The notes under the pieces were generated by a model. The model did no database searches and had not been told where the DNA came from. It worked only from the letters and a program-made list of their open reading frames with translations. From Pedobacter sp. AK013 (lineage in GTDB: Bacteria; Bacteroidota; Bacteroidia; Sphingobacteriales; Sphingobacteriaceae), in contig NZ_JACHCQ010000028.1 in the NCBI RefSeq assembly GCF_014205835.1, positions 38,874 through 98,930 of the forward strand: 60,057 nt of DNA. Direction: 5' to 3'. A program made the translations under genes and the position numbers. Below, piece by piece: positions 28,566-40,300 of this stretch; positions within the stretch are counted from its first letter, which is position 1; each line of letters begins with the position of its first letter.

Positions 28566-28838
28566 ATGAAGAAGAAAGCAATTTTTATCCTGTTTGTATT
28601 GGTGCTAACATTTACAATAAGCCCTAATGTTAATGCCCAATGTTCTATGTGTACCATTAATGCCGAGCAAGGTGTTAAAAATGGGAATACACAAACAGCA
28701 GGTTTAAATACGGGCGTATTGTATCTTTTATCTCTTCCTTATTTAATGGCTGTTATTGTAGGTGTGGTATGGTATAAAAAGTACCGCAAAAAAAACATTC
28801 ACCTCAATATGAAAAAAGAACCTTTTAATTTAAATTAA
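28566..28838 (+). CDS. Small exported membrane protein with CSMC motif
   Basis: This 90-residue protein has a signal peptide ending at VNAQ, a CSMC pair (C26, C29) right after cleavage, one transmembrane helix (about 50-70, LYLLSLPYLMAVIVGVVWY) and a basic tail. Proteins of this form recur in Bacteroidota with no assigned role. The CxxC pair facing the periplasm could bind metal or be redox active. It lies 4 bp upstream of the DUF983 gene, so the two probably act together. Confidence 0.75.
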   Translation: MKKKAIFILFVLVLTFTISPNVNAQCSMCTINAEQGVKNGNTQTAGLNTGVLYLLSLPYLMAVIVGVVWYKKYRKKNIHLNMKKEPFNLN

Positions 28839-28842
28839 AAGC

Positions 28843-29244
28843 ATGTCTGATCAAACTACCTCAAAGGTTTACGCCATTGTGCATTGTAAATGTCCGCATT
28901 GTCGTAGGGGGGATATTTTTACGGGTAGTATGTATGGCTGGAATATACAGCATACCAAAGAAATTTGCGGACATTGCGCGCAGCGGATTGAAATTGAACC
29001 TGGTTATTTTTACGCTGCCATGTATGTGAGCTATGCCATGAATGTGATAGAGATGCTAATAGCCAGTTTTATCACCTACTTAATTTTCGGACCGCTTACT
29101 GATGAAACTTTCTGGCCTTATCTGATCGTTATTTTTGCAGGTTGTTTTATCCTGTATCCGTTTAACTATCGCTATTCGAGAATTATACTACTTCATGTTT
29201 TATCTCCGAATATTAAGTATAAACCATATTACGATAAGAATTAG
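28843..29244 (+). CDS. DUF983 membrane protein
   Basis: This 133-residue DUF983 protein has a zinc-ribbon-like N-terminus with C15, C17, C20 (CKCPHC) and C42, C45 (CGHC), then two transmembrane helices (about 60-83 and 92-112). The typical RRGDIF and EPGYFYAAMYVSY segments are present. Function is not established for the family. It forms a pair with the small CSMC protein upstream. Confidence 0.85.
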   Translation: MSDQTTSKVYAIVHCKCPHCRRGDIFTGSMYGWNIQHTKEICGHCAQRIEIEPGYFYAAMYVSYAMNVIEMLIASFITYLIFGPLTDETFWPYLIVIFAGCFILYPFNYRYSRIILLHVLSPNIKYKPYYDKN

Positions 29245-29387
29245 GTTAACGGTTTAAACTGTGTAAATCGGTTAACTGTTGGTTTGGCACTTAGCGATAA
29301 GCATTTGGCAACGATTAAACAATGAACCAATTTGCAGTTTACAATTACCAATGAACTGATGACCCTTGAACGAATGAATCTCAAGAT

Positions 29388-30047
29388 ATGTTAAAAAAAG
29401 AAACCTTAAACTTTATAAAAAACGTTGCCGAAAATAACAACCGAGAATGGTTTGCGGCCAACAAAGAAGTTTATGAAAATGCAAAGGCTGATGTACTTGA
29501 ACTTGTAGCCAGTATTATCCCAGAATTGGCTAAAGTAGACCCAATGTTTCCGGCAGAAATGGATCCAAAGAAATGTCTTTTGCGCATTTACCGCGATGTG
29601 CGCTTCAGTAAAAACAAGGACCCTTATAAAAATAATTTCGGTATATGGTTCTCTACTAAAAAAGGTGGAAATGAGCCTGGTTATTATCTGCATATTCAAC
29701 CGGAGAAAAGCTTTATTGCCGGTGGATACTGGATGCCAGAGGCGCCGCATTTAAAACTGATCAGACAAGAGATTGATTATAATATAAGCGATTTTAAAGA
29801 AATTATTAATAACGCAGACTTTAAGAAAAACTTTAAACTGGGTGTTGATAATGCACTTAAAAATGCACCTAAGGGATATGATCCCGCAGATCCGAATATC
29901 GAATTTTTAAAGTTGAAAAGCTTCGAGGCCACCACAAAAATCAATGATGAAGAATTTTTAAAACCAAACCTCGTTAATAAGTTGATAAGTTCTTTTAAAA
30001 CAGTACAACCTTTAGTTGCATTTTTACGGAACGCAATAGAACAATAA
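29388..30047 (+). CDS. DUF2461 family protein (TIGR02453)
   Basis: This 219-residue cytosolic protein of the DUF2461/TIGR02453 family has NNREWFAANKEVYENAK near 17-33, LLRIYRDVRFSKNKDPYK near 63-80, and PGYYLHIQPEKSFIAGGYW near 95-113. Family function is unknown. The preceding 143 bp contain only AT-rich degenerate short repeats. It is a single gene. Confidence 0.88.
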   Translation: MLKKETLNFIKNVAENNNREWFAANKEVYENAKADVLELVASIIPELAKVDPMFPAEMDPKKCLLRIYRDVRFSKNKDPYKNNFGIWFSTKKGGNEPGYYLHIQPEKSFIAGGYWMPEAPHLKLIRQEIDYNISDFKEIINNADFKKNFKLGVDNALKNAPKGYDPADPNIEFLKLKSFEATTKINDEEFLKPNLVNKLISSFKTVQPLVAFLRNAIEQ

Positions 30048-30165
30048 TTAATTAATAACCAATGACCAAATAGCAATAACCAAGTAGCAATGACAGTTTT
30101 CAAACATAATAATCTCTCGATACTTGCTACTTAACACTTGCTACTAAACTCTTGAAACTTTAAAC

Positions 30166-31005
30166 ATGAAAAATACCTTTCTAGCCTTTGCCGTTCTCCT
30201 CTTTTTTTCTTCCCTAACTTCTTGTGTGGTATTATCGCCTAAAAAGTACAAAGCCTTGTTGGGGACTAAAGATTCGCTTTATACTGCTTTTAATGAGGGT
30301 TTAATTAAGATCGAAAACCTAGAAAAGGAGATAAGTAAGCTTAAAAAAGATACTACCTTAATGGCTGAAGAACTTCGCGACCTGCAAAATAGTTACAATA
30401 CCGTTGATGCAAATTATAAAAAACTTAAAAACAATTCTTCAACAGAAATTACCAAACTATCAGGCGATTTAGCTGCCCGCGAGAAACGTTTAAAAGAGGT
30501 AGAAGAAGTGTTGCGCAAACGTGATGAGGCTACCAATTCACTCAAAGAAAAACTGCAGCAGGCCTTATTGGGTTTCACCAAAAGCGGTTTAACAGTAGAG
30601 ATTAAAAACGGCAAAGTTTATGTTTCGCTAACCGACAAACTGTTGTTCCCTTCGGGAAGTATCATTATTGATGAAAAAGGAAAACAGGCCCTTACCCAAT
30701 TGGCAAATGTACTAAAACAGCAGCCCGAAATTAATATTGCAGTTGAGGGCCATACCGATAACCAGAAAATAAATAACCTGGGGCAGATTAAAGATAACTG
30801 GGACTTAAGTGTGTTAAGGGCTACTTCTGTTGTACGTTATTTAACAGAGAACGAGAAGGTAGAAAGTGTAAGGATGACGGCCACAGGTAAGGGCGAATTT
30901 CAACCCTTGGGTACCAACGCAAATGTAGACGGAAGAAGCAAAAACAGAAGGATAGAGATTGTACTTTCGCCTAAGTTGGATGAGCTTTATAATCTGATTA
31001 AATAA
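30166..31005 (+). CDS. OmpA-family lipoprotein with coiled coil
   Basis: This 279-residue lipoprotein (lipobox LTSC, C20) has a long coiled coil (about 40-135, rich in Lys/Glu heptads) and a C-terminal OmpA peptidoglycan-binding domain (about 155-275). The OmpA motif is NIAVEGHTDNQ, then NWDLSVLRATSVVRYL and DGRSKNRRIEIVL. It probably links the outer membrane to peptidoglycan. No partner gene is adjacent. The 118-bp gap upstream holds short imperfect repeats of the types CAATGACCAA and ACTTGCTACT. Confidence 0.88.
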   Translation: MKNTFLAFAVLLFFSSLTSCVVLSPKKYKALLGTKDSLYTAFNEGLIKIENLEKEISKLKKDTTLMAEELRDLQNSYNTVDANYKKLKNNSSTEITKLSGDLAAREKRLKEVEEVLRKRDEATNSLKEKLQQALLGFTKSGLTVEIKNGKVYVSLTDKLLFPSGSIIIDEKGKQALTQLANVLKQQPEINIAVEGHTDNQKINNLGQIKDNWDLSVLRATSVVRYLTENEKVESVRMTATGKGEFQPLGTNANVDGRSKNRRIEIVLSPKLDELYNLIK

Positions 31006-31053
31006 AATAGTATTGATTGGGTAAACGGACGGGCTTATTTTTTAACAGGCGCC

Positions 31054-31230
31054 GCGCTCCAAATTGGAGAAAGTTTTTTAGTATTAGGAAAAGTGCGGCC
31101 TGTGGTTCTTGGCAGCGTAGGCCCCGCTTTTCATTTCATTCCTCTCCCGATTGAAAAAAACGGGATTCGGGCTTTACATAGAATACGGGTTTAGGAACAA
31201 GGGTTTTTGCACCCAGCAACCCCACAAATG
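31054..31230. repeat. Intergenic repeat unit, copy 1
   Basis: The segment starting GCGCTCCAAATTGGAGAAAG at 31054 contains the near-palindrome CTCCAAATTGGAG and is repeated at 31348, offset 294 bp. Its far part, around TTTAGGAACAAGGGTTT (from about 31190), recurs near 31459. The middle parts of the two copies differ. No ORF with protein-like features is seen. Confidence 0.65.
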
Positions 31231-31347
31231 AAATACTGCTGTGGCCACCTAGCCCCGGTTGCAGCGTTACCCTACAGCAACGAGGCACGAGGCAGCGAAG
31301 CGTATAAGCGAAAAACGGGAAGAAGCTGAGTGTTTAGTACAGACGCT

Positions 31348-31492
31348 GCGCTCCAAATTGGAGAAAGTTTTTTAGTATTAGGAAATGAGCGATCTGTGGT
31401 TTTTTGACGCTTCAATCCCGCTTTACTCCGGTGTAACTTTTTGTTCACTTTGACCGGGTTTAGGAACAAGGGTTTCTGCACCCGGAAAACCC
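31348..31492. repeat. Intergenic repeat unit, copy 2
   Basis: Second copy of the 31054 element, with about 37 nearly identical bases at its start and the TTTAGGAACAAGGGTTT section at its end. Together with copy 1 it fills most of the 541-bp gap 31006-31546 between two convergent genes. The remaining part (31260-31330) is GC-rich sequence with GAGGCACGAGGCAGCGAAGC. Confidence 0.65.
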
Positions 31493-31546
31493 TAAAAACT
31501 GCTTAATGTAACCAAGACCAATCGAATTTAAAAATACAACCTCTTT

Positions 31547-34138
31547 TTATAGGTTTTGATGCCGGCGATAAGATTTTAAGATCTTAAACGTATGCTCAAA
31601 CTCATGGCTGCTTAGGTTAGAGTAATCGGGCATGGAGAGTTTATATACCGTTAAAAAGTTTAGCAGTTCTTTAATCACATTTGATACTTCTTCCGATTCT
31701 TCGGTATGCTTTAGGATATCGATCTTACTTAATAATAAGGCTATTTCGAATATCTTAAAATCATTCTTTTTAGTAATATCCAAACCAATATTAGTTTCTA
31801 TAAGCGCTTGTTCGTAATTATTTGTGGCGTTGTAAAAGTTGGCTTTAAACATACTAAAGCTGGCCGATATAAAATTGGTATAATAGGTGTAATCGCTGCT
31901 GATGATTTTATCTACAAACTGTATAATGCGCTGCGCCTTTTTAAAATAGTTGAGTTTGATGTAGGTCTGACCCAAGTGAAGCAATAAAAAAGGAGAGAAA
32001 ACCGAATGTCTTACGTAAAAGATGTTGGGATATTTAGTCAGTATAGCCATAATAAAACGATGGCATTCTGCATAATTTTTTTGAGAAAATAAAGTAATCA
32101 GTACCAATCGGTAAGAGAGTATTTCGGCAGAGGTGATTTCTTCGTTTTTTTGTGGTTTACTCTGATCTATCTCCTGGCAGAGCTTTATTATTTTATCTTC
32201 AAGGCTTTTGCTCTCGTTAGGTTTGTTAATCAGGTTATTGTGAAAATAAAGGAGTAAATCGTAAGGGTTGATAGGAAAGAGTTCGTTTAATCTTTTATAA
32301 TTTCTCTTTAACAGCTGCATAGTATTACCTAAGGCCACTTTATCTACATCAATAAGATTAACATTACATTCTATTACGTGCAGCATAATCTGAATGTCTT
32401 CATTCAGTACATTCTCCGATATGGTTTTGATGGTTTCTTTATACAGGCTGCTCATGGTTCGCCCTGTAGCCATAATGTCGATAAAATCGATACCAATGCT
32501 CAATTTATTGAAGTTGGAATTGGGTTTGCCCAGCTCATATTTCGATACATAACAGATAAAATCGAAAGCACTGTTTTTTTCACGGTTGGAAAATGGCAGT
32601 CTGAAAATGTTTTTTAAAGCAGCAATTTCGTTCCGGTTGATACAGAATCTGATCGACCAGTTAAGAACATGATCTCTTCGGGAGGTTTGACCAGGGAAAC
32701 TGTTTAAGATGTGCTCGAAAAATGATTTACAAGGCCTATATTCAAATTTATCTGTGATCTGTATAAATAGAAAATATGTATAAATATCATCGTTTAAAAA
32801 ACGGACAATTTCTGTAGGAATGGTTGTACTTAACCTTTTTTCCTCGATGATAATGCCTGCATGTAAAAGTTCTTCGTATGCATCGGGATAACAATTGATA
32901 TAGCTCAGAATTTTTTCTTTAGCAACCCTTAGTTTTTTGTTTCCTTCTGAAATACAATCGCTTATTTTTTTGAGGAGAAATATTTTTTCGGTGCTTTTTT
33001 TTGCCAGAAATACACGCTTTTCTAAGAAATAGCTAATTAATTCATAACATAATAAGGGATTATTCAGCTCAAGATGGTGATACTCATCTTTGAGTTTGAA
33101 ATAAACCTGTAACCAGAATGGTGTTTTAAACTGGGTTAACAGGGGCAGACTTACGTCTGCCCGGTTTATTATTTTATTTTCTATATGACTTAAGGTATAG
33201 AGTACCTCATCAACATTTAAGGATGGTACATTACTTAGGGTTTCCTCATCATAAAATAAGCCCGTATACCAGGCTTTAGTTAAAGATGCAGAACCATAAA
33301 TAGCAGGCTGAAGATTGATCCAGCTATCAGTCCGCAATCCAAATACGAGTTTAACAAAATTGTTTTCTTCAATACTATATAAAAAGTCGATAAAGGTTTT
33401 AAAATAATTACTTCTTGCTAAGTGTTCATCAATACCATCAACAATAATAGTAAAACGCCCCTCTCTCTTTTCAGGATTTTTTTTAAAAAAGCTGATTAAC
33501 TCGGTAAGGCTTCCGAATTTAAATTCTTTTAAAAACCATTCTTTTAACGTATTTCCATTTTGGATAATAGTATTAATACTGGTTGAGTTAACCAATAAAA
33601 CAATATCGTTTTTGTAGAGGGCATTTTCTGAAAAGAAAAAATACTCTACCATGTGTGCAAGTAATATCGATTTACCCTGACCTGGCTGCGCACTTATGGT
33701 TGTAAACTGATAATTGTTTTTTAAGAAATAATCAAAATCTGGGTAAAAAAAACTTCTATTGGCAGTGGCATTAAATGGAACTCCAGAATTATTTTTACTG
33801 GCAATTAACGATACTTCTGTAATGGCATGCGCTTTTAGCTTTAAATCCTGCCAGATACTTTGAACAGAGATCGTCTGATTTTCTTTGTCTTTACAAAATG
33901 AGTCCCAATCGTTATAGCCTATATATTGCGACAGGCTATTTAAAGTAAATAAAGAGAATTTATGTAAAGTGTTTGCAAAGCCAAAAAATCGCTTGATGGT
34001 CGTTTCGCTTACATAATTTTTGGTTTCTTGAAATACATATTCAGAAATAATCTTACAATGTGCTGGGTCGATATTTCTCAAACCAGATTTTATAAGGACA
34101 AACTTCCTGAGTTCGATAAGGAGATCGTTAGCATTCAT
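31547..34138 (-). CDS. STAND/NACHT-like P-loop ATPase with helical repeats
   Basis: This 863-residue protein has three parts. Residues 1-85 form a helical, HTH-like region (ISEYVFQETKNYVSETTIKRFFGF). Residues 125-400 form a P-loop ATPase with Walker A AQPGQGKS (K156) and Walker B IIVDGIDEH (D234, E238), close to the NACHT DGxDE pattern. The C-terminal half is all-helical with TPR-like segments. This is the sensor-ATPase-repeat layout of STAND proteins, which act as signalling switches or antiviral sensors. No nuclease or other effector domain is recognisable. It is divergent from the giant adhesin gene across 240 bp, so it could be its regulator. The specific role is unknown. Confidence 0.7.
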   Translation of the reverse strand: MNANDLLIELRKFVLIKSGLRNIDPAHCKIISEYVFQETKNYVSETTIKRFFGFANTLHKFSLFTLNSLSQYIGYNDWDSFCKDKENQTISVQSIWQDLKLKAHAITEVSLIASKNNSGVPFNATANRSFFYPDFDYFLKNNYQFTTISAQPGQGKSILLAHMVEYFFFSENALYKNDIVLLVNSTSINTIIQNGNTLKEWFLKEFKFGSLTELISFFKKNPEKREGRFTIIVDGIDEHLARSNYFKTFIDFLYSIEENNFVKLVFGLRTDSWINLQPAIYGSASLTKAWYTGLFYDEETLSNVPSLNVDEVLYTLSHIENKIINRADVSLPLLTQFKTPFWLQVYFKLKDEYHHLELNNPLLCYELISYFLEKRVFLAKKSTEKIFLLKKISDCISEGNKKLRVAKEKILSYINCYPDAYEELLHAGIIIEEKRLSTTIPTEIVRFLNDDIYTYFLFIQITDKFEYRPCKSFFEHILNSFPGQTSRRDHVLNWSIRFCINRNEIAALKNIFRLPFSNREKNSAFDFICYVSKYELGKPNSNFNKLSIGIDFIDIMATGRTMSSLYKETIKTISENVLNEDIQIMLHVIECNVNLIDVDKVALGNTMQLLKRNYKRLNELFPINPYDLLLYFHNNLINKPNESKSLEDKIIKLCQEIDQSKPQKNEEITSAEILSYRLVLITLFSQKNYAECHRFIMAILTKYPNIFYVRHSVFSPFLLLHLGQTYIKLNYFKKAQRIIQFVDKIISSDYTYYTNFISASFSMFKANFYNATNNYEQALIETNIGLDITKKNDFKIFEIALLLSKIDILKHTEESEEVSNVIKELLNFLTVYKLSMPDYSNLSSHEFEHTFKILKSYRRHQNL

Positions 34139-34290
34139 TAATTAACAGATGGGATGACTAGCGCTAATGTCATCATAATTTCACAATTGAGGAAATCTAT
34201 TCATAAAGAAAGCTCTGTATGAATAAAATGAATAAAAAGGAATGCATAAAAATGAATAGCAATGGATAGGATAGGATGCTATTCTAGATT

Positions 34291-34298
34291 TAGATTTG
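34291..34298 (+). promoter_or_regulatory. Putative -7 element of the giant adhesin gene
   Basis: TAGATTTG matches TAnnTTTG, 81 bp upstream of the start codon, without a clear -33. The region just upstream (34220-34260) has repeated GAATAAAA/GAATGCATAAAA words that could bind a regulator. Confidence 0.35.
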
Positions 34299-34378
34299 TC
34301 ATAGTTATATAATGCGCCTAAAAACATTTACCAAAAAGCGGCATTACCACATAGTAAGTCTCCTAAATAACGCCTGAC

Positions 34379-37300
34379 ATGATGAAAACTCATACTTTCT
34401 CGTCCCGAACAGGGATAATTCGCAATGCTTGTATTGCAATCATCATTGTATTAACGCTCTTCTCCGCTAAATCGTATGCGCAAACTAAAATTTTTGCAAA
34501 TACTGTTACTAAATCGGATCATGTTGATAATGCAACAAATGCAACATTAAACAACAATAGCTTTGCTACAGTTAATTCGTATGGCGGAATTGCTGTTGGT
34601 ATAGGGTCGTTTAGTGGCGAGCTGGAATTAAAATATCCGGCTTCGGTTGCTGCGGGAGTTACCTCCTATATCAGGATAGATTTTGATGGAGATATCCTAA
34701 ACAGGTTATTGGGTGGTAGTTTGGGTACTTTACTTGCTAATGTAGGCGGAACAGTAATTCTTGGAAACCATTCGTTCCAGGTTGGTGCCAGAAACGGTGC
34801 TACTGCAGTACCCCCAACAGGTGGAAATAGTGTAGACGGATTTTCTTCAGATAATTTACGACTAGTAAAAGATGCAAATGGTTTCTTTTACATTGCAATA
34901 ACCCCCACACAGGCTTACGATAGAGTGTTTATAAAAGATGTAACCAATGCGCTTTTGCTTTCAGTTGCCAATAGCACAAAGGTTTACTACTCATATTATA
35001 CTTCCGGAACCGACCCTTGTGCACAGGCACTTACCACAGGATATGAAGGTACTGGTATTACACTCGATGCCTTGCAATTGGGTAGTTCTGGTGTAACCAA
35101 TAGTGAAAGGGCAATTGATTCGGATCCAAACAATTATTCTCAACTCAGTTTAGGTGTACTTGGCGTGGCTTCGTCCATTAGTCAAAATTTTTATTTTGCA
35201 ACGCCATCAAATCCTGGTGATGATATTAACCTGAGAATCAGCTCTTCTCCTGCATTGTTAACGGCCGGGCTTTTACAAAATATTTCAATAACAGCATACA
35301 ATGGCGGTACTCAGGTATATACCGGGTCAGTTCCAACAGTGTTAAATCTAGATTTACTCGGCTTACTGAATAGCGGACAACCGGTGTCGATACCTTTTTC
35401 TCCGGGTGCAAATGTAGTATACGACAGGGTGAAGGTAACACTAGGTTCGGTAGTTACTTTAAACCTTACACAAACCCTTAATGTTTATGGTGTAATCCGC
35501 TCTGCGGGCAGGCCAACGCCAGCAAGCAGTGCAATTGCTGCTTGTTATAATAGCACAGTAGCTTTAAACGCAACTACACCCAATACCAACGAGCTTATTT
35601 GGTACGATGCGGTAGAAGGAGGAACAGCATTACAAACAGTTGCTTTTAATGGTACTTTTACTACACCTGCATTAACCGCTACTAAAACTTATTACGTTGC
35701 GGCCAGAAGACTAGGTTGTACAGCCGAATCAACAAGGGTTCCTGTTGTAATTACAGTTAACCCACAAATTATTTTTAATGGTGCAACATTACCTAACGCC
35801 ACACCGGGTTTTGCCTACGCTAAACAATTGGATGTAGCCACAGGTGGAACGGCAGGTTATACTTATGCTTTGGCTGCGGGCAGTGCCTTACCAGCAGGTT
35901 TAACTTTATCATCAGCCGGTGCTATTACAGGAACACCAACTGTAACTGGTAATTCAACATTTGATGTTGTGGCCACTGATAGTAAAGGTTGTAAGGCAAC
36001 TGCAACTTATAGTTTAACGGTAACAGCTTCATTGGTGCTTACGCCAGGTGCACTTCCTGACGGTTTAACGGGAACGGTTTATCCAACGCAGACTATTCCT
36101 GCAGCAACTGGTGGAACAGGGCCGTATACCTATACTGCAACCGGTGTTCCTCCAGGCTTAACTTTTAATCCAACAACAAGAGAAATTACCGGAACACCAA
36201 CGCAACCTGGCATATATACTATACCAGTTACTGTTGTTGATGCAAACGGTAATACCATTACTTCAAACTATACCATAAAAATTACTGATCCTTTATTATT
36301 GCCTACAGCTACTCTGGCTGATGGTACTACGGGAACAGCTTATCCAACGCAGATTATTCCTAGTGCAACCGGTGGAACAACGCCTTATACTTATTCGGCA
36401 ACAGGTCTTCCTCCAGGTTTAACTTTTAATCCATCAACCAGAGCCATTACTGGTACACCAACAACACCAGGAACTTATACCGTACCAGTTACGGTTACAG
36501 ATGCTGATGGAAAAACGGTAACTACAAATTATAGCATTACCATAAATAACCCATTGGTATTGCCAGCGGCAACTTTGCCAGATGGAACAGAAAACGTAGC
36601 ATACGCTACACAAGTTCTACCAGCTGCAACAGGCGGTGTTGGTCCTTATACTTATGTAGCCACTGATCTTCCTGCAGGATTATCATTTAATCCAACAACA
36701 AGAGAAGTTACTGGTACACCAACCCAAGCAGGTAATTATTCGATAAATGTTACGGTTACCGATAGTCAAGGTAAAACAGCAAGCAACACTTATCCAATCA
36801 AAGTAAATGGTACATTAACCTTGCCAACTAAAACTTTACCTAACGGAATTGTCGGTACTGCTTATCCGGTACAAACTTTACCTGCGGTAACTGGCGGCAC
36901 TTCTCCATATACTTATGCAGCTACGAATCTTCCTCCAGGGTTATCGTTTAACCCAACTACAAGAGAAATTACCGGAACACCAACACAAGGTGGTACCTAT
37001 AATGTTTCTGTAACAGCTACAGATGCTAACAATAATAAAGCAACTACCACTTATACAATAACTGTAACGGTTAATGCTCCGGTTGTGGCTTCAGCTACAG
37101 TATGTACCGGAAGCACTGCTACTTTAACAGTAAGCAACCTTCAGGCTGGTGTAACCTATAACTGGTATGCATCAACAGGAAGCACTCCATTAGCAACCGG
37201 TAACAATGGTACTTTTGTAACACCTGTTGTAAATTCGGCAACGGTGTTTTATGTTGAGGCTGTTTCTGGAACAGCAATTAGTTCGAGAACATCAGTTAGT

Positions 37301-40300
37301 GTTTCGGTTAACCCGCCTGCAACCTTAGCTACGGTTACAACGAACAACCAGGTAATCAATTCAGGACAAACCACAACATTAACTGCAACGGCTGATGCCG
37401 GAAATACCATCGCCTGGTTTGATGCCGCAACAGCAGGAACACAAGTTGGGACAGGAACATCATTTACTACACCAGCTTTAACAGCAACCAAAATTTACTA
37501 TATAGAAACAACAAGCAGCAATGGCTGTAAAAGCGCAAGCCGCGTTCCTGTAACTGTAACCGTAATTAATGGTGGAGGTGCAACCGCTTGTAATGCAGCT
37601 AATAGCCAGAATACAGGTATTAATGGTATCTGTTTATTATGTGGTATAAATGGTGCAGGTAATTCAACTGATGCTGATGCGAACAACTTCACCAGGATTT
37701 CTCTTGCTGTAGGTGTTGCGGCAACAGGTTACCAACAATTAATTTTCCCATCTACAGGTGTTGCTACTGATAGCATCCGCTTAGATTTAGCTTTACCAAC
37801 CGGTTTAGCCGATGTTGGTCTTTTAAACAATGTAACCGTAACTGTATTAAATGGTACTACGGTAGTAAGAACAGTACAATTGAGTGGTGGATTATTAAGT
37901 CTTCAACTTTTATCGGGTAACCGTTTTGCTGCAACTGTTTTAGCAGGTGGTGCATATGATAGGGTTCAGGTTAGCTTTGGTGCATTAGTTTCTGCTTTAA
38001 CTAGTTTAGATATTTATGGTGCAACCGTAGTTTATCCTAATCCAACATTTATTGCTGGTGCCCAATCTATTTGTGCAGGCAGTACAGCAACATTAAGTGC
38101 AACCGCAAACGGTGGTACAACCTTAACCTGGTTCGATGCACCAACAGGTGGAACGCAGGTGGGTACAGGAGCAACCTTCACTACGCCAGCATTAACAACA
38201 ACAACAACTTACTATGTTCAGGTAACTAAGGGAACTTGTTCAAATACAACAAGGGTTCCGGTGGTTATTACCGTTAATCCGGTAATTGTATTTGCAGGTA
38301 CAACGTTAACCAATGCAACAATTGCATCTCCTTATAGCAAACAGCTTCCTGTAGCTACGGGCGGTACACCAGGGTATACTTATACTTTAGCCGCTGGTAG
38401 TACTTTACCAGCTGGTTTAACTTTATCATCAAGTGGATTGGTAAGCGGAACACCAACTGCAACTGGTAGCCCAACGTTCGATGTTGTGGTAACCGATACT
38501 AAAGGCTGTAGCACAACTTCAACTTTTACATTAACCGTAACGCCTGCTTTAACTTTAGCTCCTGGAGCATTGCCTAATGGTATAACAGGCACTCCTTATA
38601 CTACAAATGGAATTCCAGCTGCAACAGGCGGAACAGGTCCATATACTTATTCGGCTACGGGCCTTCCTCCAGGATTGACCTTTAATCCGGCAACAAGAGA
38701 AATCACTGGTACGCCAACACAAATCGGAACCTTTACTATTCCGGTAACCGTAACAGATGCTAATGGCAATACCATTACAGCTAACTATACCCTTAAAGTA
38801 ACTGATCCTTTGGTTTTACCAGCGGCAACTTTAGCTAATGGAACTACAGGAACTGTTTATCCTACACAAACTATTCCTTCTGCAACAGGTGGATCAACAC
38901 CTTATACTTATGCCGCCACTGGTCTTCCTCCAGGATTAACTTTTGATCCGGCTACGAGAGCAATTTCGGGAACACCAACACAAGCTGGAACATTTACTGT
39001 ACCGGTTACGGTTACTGATGCTGACGGAAAAACAGCAACCAACAATTATACAATTGTAGTGGTTGACCCTTTGTTGTTACCAGCAGCAACCTTGCCTGAT
39101 GGAACAGAAGGAACAGTTTACGCTACCCAAACTTTGCCTTCGGCAACTGGTGGTGTTGGCCCATATACTTATGTAGCAACTAATCTTCCTGCAGGATTAA
39201 CTTTTGATCCGGCAACAAGGGGAATTTCAGGCACACCTACGCAAGCTGGTAATTATTCGATTGGTGTAACTGCAACTGATAGTGAAGGCAGAACAGCAAG
39301 TAATACTTATGCACTTAAAGTAATAGGGGTATTATCATTACCTGGTGCAACTTTACCAAACGGCACTGTAGGCACACCTTACCCAACGCAAACTCTGCCA
39401 GCGGTAACGGGTGGAACAGCGCCATATACTTATTTAGCTACAAACCTTCCTCCAGGATTGAGTTTTAATACGGCGACAAGGGAAATTACGGGAACACCAA
39501 CTTTAGGTGGAACTTTTACCATCTCTTTAACTGCAACAGATGCAAACGGAAATAAAGCAACAACAGCTTATAGCTTAACTGTAACGGTTGATGCTCCAGT
39601 GGTTGCTGCAGCTACAGTATGTTCTGGAAGCCCAGCTACATTAAGCGTTAGCAATTTGCAAGCTGGTGTAACATATAATTGGTATGCTTCTACAGGAAGT
39701 ACACCATTGGTTACGAATAATACAGGTGTTTTTGTAACGCCTGCTGTAACTGCTCCAACAGTATTTTATGTTGAGGCAGTATCTGGAACGGCTGTAAGTT
39801 CAAGAACTGCAGTTAATGTTTCGGTTAACCCACCAGCAACAGCAGCGACGGTAACCACCAACAGCCAGGTAATTAACGCCGGACAGTCTACTACTTTATT
39901 GGCAACAGCTGATGCTGGAAATACCATTCAATGGTACGATGCTGCTACAGGCGGAACACAGGTAGGTGCAGGTACTTCATTTACTACACCAACATTATCG
40001 GCAACTACAACTTATTATGTAGAAACTACAAATGCAAGTGGTTGTAAAAGTGCAAGTCGTGTACCAGTAACGGTTACCGTATTAAATAATGGTAGCGGTA
40101 CTCCATGTAACGCTGCTAATTCACAAAACTCTGGCATAAACGGAATTTGTTTATTGTGCGGTATAACCGGCGCTGGAAATTCTACTGATGCTGATCCTTC
40201 TAACTTTACCAGAATATCTCTTGCAGTAGGTGTAGGCGGATCGGGTTACCAACAATTAATTTTTCCTACTGCTGGAACCGCTACAGATAGTATTCGTTTA

